NCBI GenBank assembly: GCA_023101725.1
Contig: JALJCO010001064.1
Coordinates: 90,001 to 154,000 of the forward strand
From: Atherinomorus stipes
Lineage: Eukaryota > Chordata > Actinopteri > Atheriniformes > Atherinidae
Length of the DNA stretch: 64,000 nucleotides
Direction: 5' to 3'
Shown here: piece after piece, positions 11,449 through 21,399 of the stretch
Layout: each line of letters begins with the position of its first letter
How positions within the stretch are numbered: position 1 is the first letter of the stretch
Position numbers and translations under genes: made by a program
Notes under the pieces: model-generated
What the model saw: only the letters and a program-made list of their open reading frames with translations
The model's database searches: none
Told to the model about the DNA's origin: nothing

Positions 11449-11841
11449 ACTGACATATTGCTAACCATTAAACAAGTGCAGACAGCTACATAAATAAGGT
11501 TTTCTAAATCCTTCTCTTCCATCCACCCCATTCTTCCTCCTTTATTCCTGCAATGATAGAGGACTGATTTACCTGTCAGTTAACTTTCACTTCTTTGCAG
11601 GAAGCTGGCCTCTACAGCTTGACCTTAAAGGGGGCCATGTTGTTGTTTGAATAACGCTGTAAACGGCATGGTCACTGGACAATAACACAATATCGCTCAA
11701 CTTAGAAAAAAAAAATCTGTCTGCTTTGTGTGCTGTTTCTGCAAATTGATTAACAAATTAGTCGTGCACATCCCTAAAATCAACCATTCATGTTCTGTTG
11801 TCAAACTTTATGGATAAATTCATGTATTGTGGCAACATTTA

Positions 11842-12326
11842 AGGCTGGGATATACTTGCTGTGTATGCAAACATCCATGCATGTGGTCTGTGTTGTCTGT
11901 CAATATACTTGTAGCATAACACTCGATACCAGAGGTCACAGCTAGGAGCAGTACACAGCGCTGGGACATTGAAATTTTGCAAAGGTCAATTTGCCTGTCG
12001 AATGTATTTTCGAGGCATACGTGATAGATAAAGGTCTTTTGTGGGTGGAAAACAATTGTGTGCATTTCTGTGCAATGGAAAGGAAAAAATCATATAAATG
12101 CCAGTAAATGCAGACAAGGTCCGAGAAACGCTCTTCAAAAAAACTCACCATTGTGTTAATGTCTGACCTTGTGTTCTCGCTTTTGTATGTATGAGCACCT
12201 CTAGCGCTCAAGTCATATTGCGCCACGTGCACATGGCATGTGACCTTGCATCAACGTGTGCAACCTGTAGGTGCACGTCGGCGCCATGAAGAGGATTCAT
12301 TGTCAGCAGCAATTATATCCCGGCCC
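11842..12326. mobile_element. Harbinger-like MITE, 3-bp TTA duplication
   Basis: The ends read AGGCTGGGATATA and, inverted, GGGCCGGGATATA, with TTA on both sides (11839-11841, 12327-12329). The paralogous site at about 4257 (GGCAACACCTACCTGAAACC) is empty. The TTA target and small size fit PIF/Harbinger MITEs. No transposase is present. Confidence 0.7.
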
Positions 12327-12427
12327 TTATCTGAAACCTAACAACCAAAACTACATGTAACATGATTAGAAATCACAGTTGTGGCTAATCATATTGTGTG
12401 TTTGATTATTTCCTGTATGTCTTGCAG

Positions 12428-12585
12428 CTGCTGGTGACAAGAGAAGTTTTATCCCATGACTGAAGCCCAAGATAGGACACCGATGAAGAACCAGATCCAA
12501 GACCTGGATTATACAGAGGAGCAGAAACAAGAACACTTGACCAGGCCAAGATAGTTTCACCAGATTCCCAAATACTTCTGTTTTT
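12428..12585 (+). other. 5' part of ZNF exon, leader out of frame
   Basis: After the acceptor at 12426-12427 the frame reads LLVTREVLSHD then TGA. The next ATG (12456) opens MTEAQDRTPMKNQIQDLDY and reaches TAG at about 12550. These are remnants of an ancestral leader related to the LLV-KEE..IKEEQEE leader of teleost ZNF genes. They now read as upstream ORFs ahead of the start at 12586. Confidence 0.55.
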
Positions 12586-13296
12586 GTGATGAATGAAGAA
12601 AAAAGGAAGATCTTCAGTGCTCCAGATCCAAATATTCAGACAGACCCAATACCAGTAAAAAGACATAATAGTCCTCTGAGGATTAAGAATGAAGACGATG
12701 ATGACTACGACTGCTGGCAGAAACCTTTATCAGACTCTGAATCTGAAAGCAGTCTTAAGTGTGAAAGGAAAAACACCCCTAAATCAGGTTTAAATAGTCA
12801 TGTGGAATGTTCAGTGTGTGGTATATCCCTCCATAGGAAACATTTTTCTAGACACATGACAATCCATACGGGAGAGCAGCAACTTGACTGTGATGTTTGT
12901 GGAAAAAGGTTCAACAAAATCACAGATCTCAAAAGACATGGGAAAATCCACACTGGTGAGAAAAAATTTAGCTGCGACGTTTGTAAAAAAACATTTTTAC
13001 AGAATTCCCACCTTAGAAATCATATGAGAATTCACACTGGAGAGAAACCTTTTGTCTGTCATGTTTGTGGAAAAAAAGATAACTCCAGTTCAAATTTAAA
13101 GAAACATTTAAGAATACACACTGGAGAAAAACCGTTTAGTTGTGATGTTTGTGGAGCAAGATTTACGCACATGTCACCTCTAAGAAATCACAAGACACGA
13201 CACACTGGAGAAAAGCCGTACGGCTGTCATATTTGTGGAAAGAGGTTCAGACTATATACATATCGTACAAGACATCTGAGAATCCACGCTGAATAG
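12586..13296 (+). CDS. C2H2 zinc-finger protein, six fingers (copy 2)
   Basis: The open frame of 236 codons begins MNEEKRKIFSAPDPN. An acidic block follows (about residues 34-54: NEDDDDYDCWQKPLSDSESES), then a basic KxxTPKSG stretch and six C2H2 fingers starting at about residues 74, 101, 129, 157, 185 and 213. Finger 1 has an unusual C-x2-C-x11-H spacing; the others are C-x2-C-x12-H-x3-H joined by TGEKP-like linkers. Finger 4 (CGKKDNSS) lacks the usual Phe. Known C2H2 proteins of this kind act in the nucleus as sequence-specific DNA binders. Target and partners are unknown. The frame ends at HAE-TAG; the next ~45 bp still encode a decayed seventh finger whose first Cys is Trp. No in-frame start lies upstream, so MNEEK is the best start if the exon is used alone. 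Confidence 0.8.
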   Translation: MMNEEKRKIFSAPDPNIQTDPIPVKRHNSPLRIKNEDDDDYDCWQKPLSDSESESSLKCERKNTPKSGLNSHVECSVCGISLHRKHFSRHMTIHTGEQQLDCDVCGKRFNKITDLKRHGKIHTGEKKFSCDVCKKTFLQNSHLRNHMRIHTGEKPFVCHVCGKKDNSSSNLKKHLRIHTGEKPFSCDVCGARFTHMSPLRNHKTRHTGEKPYGCHICGKRFRLYTYRTRHLRIHAE

Positions 13297-13587
13297 AAAC
13301 CATTCTCCTGGGATGTTTGTGGAAAAGGGTTTATCCACAAGCACAGTTTTGTAAGCAGTGGATCTGTCTGTACATGAACAGGTGTTTTCACTAACGAGCT
13401 CATCTACCTGTGGTTTAGTGATTGGTTGGAGCACCTGCCGGGCAGCACTTTTATTTTCTGGACCAGGGTTATGGGTAGGGTTAATCCACCTCCTTCGTAG
13501 GCCACAAGGGAGTTACCATCAGTAAAGTCTATAAGTAGATTGACTGGTGGTTGATAGGTTTTAATGGTTTGAATATTGTGGACTTTA
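13297..13587 (+). other. former finger and 3' UTR of ZNF copy 2
   Basis: Codons after the stop (PFSWDVCGKGFIHKH) continue a dead finger. The rest matches the 3' region of the 4 kb and 14.9 kb copies. Confidence 0.6.
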
Positions 13588-13730
13588 TTTGCTGTGCCGG
13601 CCATGGTTCAAGTGGAAAAGCAGTAATCCATCAACCATCAGTATTTTGATTCCAGGCTTCCCCAGGCTACATGCCCTTGTGTCCTTGGGCAAGGCACTGA
13701 AGCCTGTTACTTATTCCACAAGAACCAAAA
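13588..13730 (+). repeat. tRNA-derived SINE remnant, copy 2
   Basis: The sequence is collinear with 5946-6075. The A-box region is more decayed (GGCCATGGTTCAAGTGG). The GATTCCAGGCTTCCCCAGGC and TTGGGCAAGGCACTGAAGCC blocks are kept. Its shared position after the ZNF stop marks it as older than the duplication. Confidence 0.7.
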
Positions 13731-14523
13731 ACATCTGTTGTGCGCCAGCAATGGTTTTGGCAGTCCGTTTACTCTTTAATATGATTAAAACTGAGTATTA
13801 TATTGTTGTATGTCAAATTCATCAGAGTTGTTACGAATGTGAAATTTAGTCAGTTCATTTGTTCATCCTAATGAAAACAACAAATCTTTTCTACTCTGCT
13901 TTTGAGAGCCTTATCTTGTGTTTCAGTTGCCCTCCAAGATCATTTTCCAAAGGAAATTAAGAAGTGGCTTAGTATGTCAGAAAATATTTAATTCTTTTTA
14001 AATGTTATGAATATGACATTTATTCATTCTTAAATTATAACTTGAATCTGATGTTTTGTCAACTCATAGACACACTGACACATTTAAATAACATGTCATC
14101 TATGTGTGCCCTAACTTAAAGCGAGAGCTGAGGTGATGCTTGGATGCTAATTATATTGTGGTTTGCAGAAAAAAAAAAAGATGCTGTGTGTCCATTAAGA
14201 TACGGGGATAATGTGCTGTGTATTTAACAGGTGTCAATGGCTGAGCACTTTATTGTGAAGACTCTGTGTTACAACAGTACTGCAAAAAATAAATATATTT
14301 CAACATCAAGTATTTTCAATAAGTCATTTAGCCATACACACAAGGCATAAACACTCAGTAATTACTGAACAGTCAGCGTCTCTACAACTGGCAGTTGACT
14401 TGTGGTTCAACAGCACCATCTACTGGCCAACCTGCACTTCTCAGAGGTAGGTGCTCACCCAGCTCACTATTCTCCCCCTTATGGAGCAATTAACTGCACC
14501 TATATTGCAGTGACACTCTAAAC
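13731..14523. other. ZNF 3' flank, then unassigned sequence
   Basis: Up to about 14115 the sequence is collinear with the flank at 6.44-6.93 and 7.87-7.93 kb and lacks the 940-bp element seen there. From 14115 to 14523 nothing was recognised. Confidence 0.5.
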
Positions 14524-14861
14524 CAGTGGTTCTCAACCTTTTTGTGTCGCGACCCCAATTTAACATGCACTGCAGTCCGCGACTTTGGAGTCTGCGGGAG
14601 ATATTTAAATCCACTCGAGAAATGTTTCATAACAAAACGTTGGTGAAATGTAGGAGTTTGTGGCAGATAATGTCTTATTTAGAGGCTGCACGCGGTTGCC
14701 CCATCACTGACGTTATATAGCGCACACGCTGATCGCGAGTGGATCTAAACACCTCCCAAAGGAATTAAAGTTGCACCAAAACTGTCTGGGTGAGTAAATG
14801 AACATATTTCATGCAAGAAAATAGGTCCAGATTTAAAAAAACAAAGAAGTTCCCCTTTAAA
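14524..14861. mobile_element. hAT-type end joined to a foldback-element copy
   Basis: CAGTGGTTCTCAACCTTTTT at 14524 is a typical hAT terminus, but no matching right end was found. From about 14583 the sequence instead follows the right half of the foldback element at 48.9-49.5 kb (AAACGTTGGTGAAATG, TGGCAGATAATG, AAACTGTCTGG, GTTCCCCTTTAA). The two elements are nested or recombined. Confidence 0.55.
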
Positions 14862-15060
14862 GACCATGTGAAAATCCACACTGGTGAGAGACATTTGTGA
14901 AAAAGGGTTCATCCAAAAGCAGTTTAATAAGCCAGAGGGAAGTCCACCGTCACAAGCTAAAACCTGGACAAGTTATAGGATTAATACAGAAAGATTAACT
15001 GGTGGTTAATTTGTTTGAATAGTATAAATTGTGTGGGCTTTTGAATTTGTAAAGAGATGG
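14862..15060 (+). pseudogene. 3' remnant of a sixth ZNF copy
   Basis: HVKIHTGERHL is the end of a finger and its linker. The GGGTTCATCCAAAAGC and GATTAACTGGTGGTTAAT stretches match the 3' regions of the 4 kb and 12 kb copies. Everything 5' of this finger was lost or replaced by the foldback element, which ends exactly at this point. It cannot encode a protein. Confidence 0.7.
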
Positions 15061-16559
15061 ACATTAATTGTTGGGGCAGCTAAGGTGAAGAGCATGTAGT
15101 GAATAGGTGAATGCATCATCTGGTGTAAAGGCCCATTTATGATCCCTTACGTACGTAAATGGCGACGTCCGTTTCATGCGTGGCTGCTTTCATACTTCCA
15201 TGCATCTTCTGCGTTCCCATGGTTCATAAATCTGTTTGTCTGCTAAGTGGCAGTGTGATGTCATAAGCCACTTTCCCACTAAAACTGGCACGTTCACGTG
15301 GGTTTTTCAAGCGAGCATCAACACTCTCATAATTGGTATTTCGCTCCTTTCCCATTGAGAAAAAAAGATCACTTGCTGGTGAGGTGCGTTGCCTCTGACC
15401 CCACTATGTGTCTAGTGACGCCATATTGCTGGGTTTCATGTTAATGATGTCATCAGTGACAGTCTTCTTTCTCAGGTGCTTTTATTGTGTTTTTTGGCCC
15501 TGTCATTTTTTGTGTTATGTTCCGGTTCCTGTTCTTCTTCTCTGGTTTGTTCCTGCGTATCAGCTCCACAGCTCAACTCTGACCCCGCGGTTTCCGGTGG
15601 CATTGCTCCGTCTTCTGTGTTGAGTGACGGACAAACAAGCCCCTGGAAAACACACCAAATTGCTGCAGACCAACATGCTGCTGGCAGGGTTGTAGTCAGA
15701 GATTAAAAAATACTGAGGTCCACCATGGTCATGTGGTTCACACATCTCAAGAGACCTTTTAAAATGGAAGCCACTTATATTTTTCATAAACCACTCCTTC
15801 TCTTGCATGTCCTGATATAGAATAGAACAGAATAGAGGTCAAACGCCCTATTCTGACGGGATTGGTATTATCTAGGGACCACACGTAATAAATTACCCCC
15901 TGACGTCTGTTTTTTTTTGTTGCGCATTCACACGGGATAACTGAAGTCTGAGATTTGACTGAAATTCACAGACATCTAGCAGATGATGTCAAAGTGCTGC
16001 GTATTGCGCAACATCTGCTCATATGAGCTGCGTTTAGTGCATGATCATTCAAAGACAAATGTGTTGAAATAACTCGCAGACTGTCATTACCGATGCTTTA
16101 AGAACTTGCTTCATGTCCGCACGTTGTCCAAAATAAATGTTTCTCGTTGCACGAAAATGCCATTTATAGATTTTTCATATACAGTAGGCCATATGGCTGG
16201 TGAAACTTCACCTGATCACTCCGACTCCAAAGTTAATGCATTGTAAATTGTCATAGTTATTTGGAAGGAAAACCCATTTTGCAGCCTCCATTCTTCGCCA
16301 AAAAGGAAATGAAATATATCTCGTACCGCCAAAACATGTGTAATTTCTCTCCAAATCACAGAGATGCCTTTTTGCATTGGAATATTATTATCAGAGGACC
16401 TTGGAGTTTAGCAAATTATAGTAGCCTAGGTCATTTGCGGGGGAATTATTACATTGCAAATCACAGACATGGCCGATTCGCACAGGATTAAAATCACAGA
16501 CAACCTCTGTAATTATTACAAATTACATGTGGTCCATACTAATAGGGCACACACCAATG
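15061..16559. other. mixed transposon-like debris
   Basis: At 15066-15130 there is a collapsed SINE remnant (GGGCAGCTAAGGTGAAGAGC then GTGAATAGGTGAATG). Near 15870 and 16530 lie inverted CCCTATT..GGACCACA segments that look like ends of an old element. Short frames (for example 15408-15706) show no domain. Confidence 0.35.
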
Positions 16560-17540
16560 GGTCGCCGTTAACCCACTCCGTACTGACGCAGAGTGCCTGT
16601 GAGCGCTTTTAAACACTACAGTGACAATATTTCATGCATCTGTGGGGTGGTTATTTTATTTATGACGGGTATACGATAATTTCCCTCAAAATACGATAAT
16701 TTTGAGTCTCTGGTAGGATATTTCTCTATTTCCCACCTGCCTTGTCTGCCTTTCTGTGCGGTCAGCTTTTCTTTCCAACATGCTGAACTGGCGCTGACAC
16801 ATGCTGGTAAAACTCCCCCTGGAATCACATAATTCGGTGGTCACAGATTTCGGTGTAACACCGGCTCACGGGTTAGTTTTATTGTGAGTGACGTCACACC
16901 GGAAACGCTGTGGGCAGTCTAATGATAAGTTACAGTGTGCAGTACCGGAGCTCCTGTTCGGGGAGCGTGTGCGTGAATGAAAGGTGAGGGCGGCTGTTGT
17001 GTTTCTGCTGAAATGTTAATCTGTCGGTGGATGCTGCAGACAAGAGTCGGGGTTTGTTGGCTGCTTGCCAGCTGCGTCAGCTCTGTCCTCGTGCCTGCTA
17101 GTTAGCCACCTAGCTTACCTGTACAGGTCTATGCAGCTCCGGTGTAAATGTGTCATGGTTAATGCGAAGTTATGCTTCTATGTCTGCTGTTCAGTTTCAG
17201 CCGAACTTACAGAGCATTATTTCTGTACCGAAATGCAGCTGAATTAGTTTAGTTACGTTTCTATCAACATTCAAAGCTGTCGGCGATTAGCCACACAGGA
17301 AGTAACGTGTGCACTTTCACAATAAGAGCACCGCGACACCGTGTTGCCAGGTGGGAAATGTATATTGATCGTACCAGAGACTCAAAATGATCCTATTTTC
17401 ACGGAAATTATCGTACACCCGTCACAACTAAAATAAAAAGCCCAGTGATGCATAAATACTCACTCTAGTGTTTCAAAGCACTCACAGGCACTTGTGACTT
17501 TGCTGCGTGAGTACAGAATGGGTTTACGGCAACTCACAGT
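16560..17540. mobile_element. ~1-kb element with long inverted repeats and promoter-like core
   Basis: The left arm, about 16560-16735 (GCCGTTAACCCACTCCGTAC, TTTGAGTCTCTGGTA), is repeated inverted at 17347-17533 with about 15-20% differences. The ~610-bp core is CpG-rich, unlike its neighbourhood. No transposase is encoded. Confidence 0.6.
16881..16990 (+). promoter_or_regulatory. candidate promoter and noncoding first exon
   Basis: A perfect CRE octamer TGACGTCA (16889-16896) is followed one base later by an ETS-type ACCGGAA (16898-16904). This pairing is common in CpG-type vertebrate promoters. About 80 bp downstream, AAAGGTGAGG gives a good splice donor (GT at 16984). The next ZNF exon on this strand is 8 kb away. 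Function is inferred from motifs only. Confidence 0.35.
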
Positions 17541-17544
17541 TGTG

Positions 17545-18260
17545 TTAAGGCCTTTACACACCACCTCTGAATATTTCGTCCGGAAGATTCACACAGAAAA
17601 AGCTTTAATCAAATGAATGTCGAGTCAACGGGAGCGTTCACATCAGTAGCTGCGTTTACATGGACCCAAATATATATGATTGCTTTCAGTTTAAAAGCTC
17701 TTTTGGAATGAAAATGATCCATGTAAACACGTCTTTCCGAATGAAAAATGCGAATCGAAGGAATTTTCTTGCGGTTTCACAGGGGTAGAATATTTCTTTC
17801 CCCAAATCGAACGGAGTGTCATGTAAACGCTGAATCAGAAAGTTACGAGGTTGCGCTACAGCGCATGCTTTGACGAGACATCAGTGTGCAACAAGTGACG
17901 TTTCCTCACTTTGACAGATGGCTGTGAACATCGTACCTCCCTGGACAGCAACAGAGTCTGTTTTTTACTCAAACTATGTCTTTATGCCTTTTTCTCTTGG
18001 TTGTTTCCAGTAGGAGCGCATGAGTATCAGCTGCTGCTTGATTAAAGTCCTGCAGAAACCACGACTGTGACGAACAGCTGTTTGTAGACCTTCGTCTTTA
18101 ATAAATAACGTGATGTAACATCATTCTGCGCATGTCACTAAACCAACACTAAACTGATTCTGTCGCTGCATTTTGCGCAGGTCTGGAGGCTGTGAGCTGA
18201 TGCTGCAGTGATCAGTTTACGAACTTGGTGAAGAAAGTTTTTGCAAACTCAGTTTTAGAA
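17545..18260. mobile_element. fragments of two DNA-element families
   Basis: At 17545-17650 AAGGCCTTTACACACC begins a segment that recurs inverted at 38.8-38.9 kb. From 17655, GCTGCGTTTACATGGACCC is a typical fish MITE end, with CATGTAAACG matches further in. The piece at 18145-18215 (GATTCTGTCGCTGCATTTTGCGCAG) recurs inverted at about 48480-48530. Boundaries are unclear. Confidence 0.45.
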
Positions 18261-18984
18261 AGAATGGATGCTACGGAGGCGTAAATAAAAAGCATATAGG
18301 ACAGGTATGCATACAAAACAAAGAATATCATTATAAATATCAGTGTAACATCTTGTCTTTGTGCTATTCAGCTGAATATGAGTGTAACAGAATTTCTTTA
18401 GGAGTTTATTTGCGTTACCGCATCCCTCACAGCAGCTGGTCGCCTCCATATGACAACAAATCACACCAAAACGTATACATTAGGTTTTATTTATGGCTAA
18501 ATCATATACGGTTGAATATAGGTGTGGGCTTCACTGACCGTTGATGAAGTGTTCGCTGACAATACCTGTGGGTTTGGGGCTTGTGGAGGGGCCGAGCTGG
18601 TAGAATTAAATTTCTGTTGAGATGTGATTTTAATCCCTTGTCGACTAAATTGTCAGATAACCACACACAAGTGGTATGTATTGTATTGTATTATTGTTGC
18701 ATTTGCAATCCATGAAGTTGTATTTATCAGTACAGAGAGTTGGAAACACAGACGTTGTATCAGAATACTGTAACATTCCTTTAACCAGATTTAACTAAGG
18801 AACTGCCTTGACTGCAGACAGAAACTGTTTTTGTGGACGTCTAAATTGAATTTGCTATTAAAATCTGTGTAATCTAAAATGTCACCATTTGTAACCATTA
18901 AATGAACGGTGGCCCAATCTATTTTTTTCCTCCCAGTCCCTGTAGTGTAAGGATCTTCTCTTTAGTAGAATAGATCTGTTATTC
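18261..18984. other. unassigned sequence
   Basis: Short overlapping frames on both strands, without domains. No element ends were recognised. Confidence 0.35.
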
Positions 18985-19540
18985 TAGATTACCGTATAGT
19001 TTTCGTACTATAAGTCGCTCCTGAGTATAAGTCACATCAGTCAAAAAATGCATCATGAAGAGGAAAAAAGCATATATAAGTTGCACCGGACTATAAGTCA
19101 TATTTATTTTTTCAAATAGGGTAATTTTTGCATTTTTCATATCCTACTTGTCACTGCTAAAAATGACCTAATCTGTCCAATTCTAAAGTTAATACCTGTA
19201 AATGACCATGAACATTGTAAATTAGAAGAATAAACATGTTTTTGAGGATTTGTTCCTCTACAATGATGTACAGCCATAAGTCCAAAATGAACTCCTCTCA
19301 CTGAGATGAGGCTGTTTTGGGATTTTTGCTCTTGGAGCAGAATATAATTATCACAAGCCTGGAGCGCCCTCTTTTGACATTAGACAGTAATATTTACTCT
19401 TTAGCTCATGTCAGTAAATATAAATTAATACTTAAAAATATGTTAAATATCTTGATATATAAGTCACACTGGACTATAAGTCGCACGGGCAGCCAAACTT
19501 TGAAAAAAAGTGTGACTTATAGTCTGGAAAATATTGTAAC
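18985..19540. mobile_element. degenerate ACTATAAGTCGC-type MITE
   Basis: ACCGTATAGTTTTCGTACTATAAGTCGC on the left is mirrored at 19480-19536 by GACTATAAGTCGCACGGGCA and GTGACTTATAGTC. Internal TATAAGTC motifs recur. This belongs to a palindromic repeat type widespread in vertebrate genomes. The name of the family was not recalled with certainty. Confidence 0.6.
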
Positions 19541-20261
19541 TATTAGATTAGATATTAGATTATCTAATATGTCAAATTATTGATGATATAAAGGGGTGGA
19601 ATAATATAAGTTTACACTTTCACCCACTCCTTTTCAGACATGGAATTTAATTTGAAGTTTTGTTGTTGCTATCGTTGTCTCTCTTTTTTTTTATCTTGTG
19701 GCTGTCCATTAATGTATTATCATTATTCACTTGTTCATTACATGTTCGAGATAAATACTTTTTTTTTTTTTTTTTTTAAATTCTAAATAATCATATTATG
19801 TGGAGTGAAATTATGTTTAACACTTTCCAGAACATCAGTACCTGTGTGGTAATCTGGCAATTGAATCTGCAACATTAAGGGATGAAAATCTCAACAGGAA
19901 TTTAATGTTACCCACTTTTTGAAAAAGTTGTAAACGGAAGCTAAAAGATTCACTGTTTTCATTTTTATAAACATCTGCAGCCATTTTATTTATTCATTGT
20001 TTTTACAGTATTCATCACCTCAAAATCAATGATGTTAATTCCTCCATCTGTTACTATTTTTAATGAAGGATGGAAGTTAATATTTTCGGGACATTTTCCT
20101 CCAGCAGATTCAACAGCGATCCGGACGTATTCCTTTCGACACATGTGCAGATGAGCTGACGTTACGGATCGTGCTTCCTGAACAGATCGTGCAGGGACAC
20201 GCTCCATTGCAACATTTCACCCATGCAGATCCACCATTTTGGACTGAATTGAGCAGTTTAT
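19541..20261. other. unassigned sequence
   Basis: Nothing was recognised apart from a T18 run near 19760. Confidence 0.35.
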
Positions 20262-21359
20262 CATAGATATCTATGTAATCGCTAGATCTCTTATGATGGC
20301 TTGCTGAACGGCATCGCCTGCGGCCATCTTACCACAGTCAGCGCTCTCTCTCGGGCCCTCTGGTTTCTGACTGAAGGAGAGTGATCTGTGCAAACGCAAT
20401 TAATCATATTTCACTTAAATCTTCACGGATTTACAAACGCTATTCATGTGGCTATAATTCTGGATGCTTGAACATGTTGAAACCGCAGCATTTCTTTGTG
20501 AAAAACGACTTAATCGAGTAGCACAGTTATCATCACAGCTAATATAGCTAGCCTACTTACGCAAGTAATAAAGGCTGAGACCACAGATCTTTATTTAAAT
20601 AGTAAGGTTTTAGTACATCAGTGACAATTTTGTAATCAACCCTTTTGTTTAAATTGCTGTCTTTGGTTGTAGTCGTTGCAGTGTGATTAGCTGGGGTGCG
20701 TTTCGCAAAATCATTGTTGCTAACGTAATGTAATTTTCCAAACTATGTTGCTTACAGTGTAGCAACTACGGTTTTAGTAAACGCGCCCTGTCTAAATTCT
20801 TATTTACACCTACAGACGGAGCCTTAGTCTGCCTCGTCCGTCTTTTTTTGTCCGATGACTTAAAAGATTACGTTTGAATGACCCTACGTGGCCAAAAGTA
20901 GGTGTTATTCAGGCGAGGTGGAAATCTGAGTGAAACCTGGTAGTAAAGTTTACCCAGAAATATTTGATTAAATTTGATTTAATGTATTGTCCCTACTTTA
21001 GATAAACTCATACTCAAATCTTTTTTCTTTAACAAGTTTACTGATAAATGCTTTGGGCGTATGTATATTTATTGCACCTTGCCTGTTTATTATTAATTTA
21101 AAGTCCAGGGTTATAGTTTTCTCCGCTCTGGAATCATTAGTTATAATCATTAAGTATGCAGTTTCATAACTGCATCTCTGACACTTATTACAGGCCAGAC
21201 CGATTGAAAATTGATTGAAAAAGCCAATTAAAGCCAATTAATAGCCAATGCCGTAAGTGAGCAAGCTGACTGTGGTAAGATGGCCGCTGTTTGTGGACGT
21301 TCAGCTCCATTGGTCAACAGTGCGGGAGAGTTATCTAGCCATCATATGTAGATATCTAT
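20262..21359. mobile_element. Mutator-like element with 9-bp target duplication
   Basis: GCAGTTTAT lies on both sides (20253-20261 and 21360-21368), a perfect 9-bp duplication. The ends are long imperfect inverted repeats of about 80-110 bp, ATAGATATCTATG and inner GCGGCCATCTTACCACAGTC with its complement. Nine-bp duplications and long terminal inverted repeats are typical of Mutator-like (MULE) elements. No transposase is present. A hAT origin (8 bp, CAGTTTAT) is the main alternative. Confidence 0.65.
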
Positions 21360-21399
21360 GCAGTTTATTGCTATTGTTCGGACCTAATAAAACACAGCA

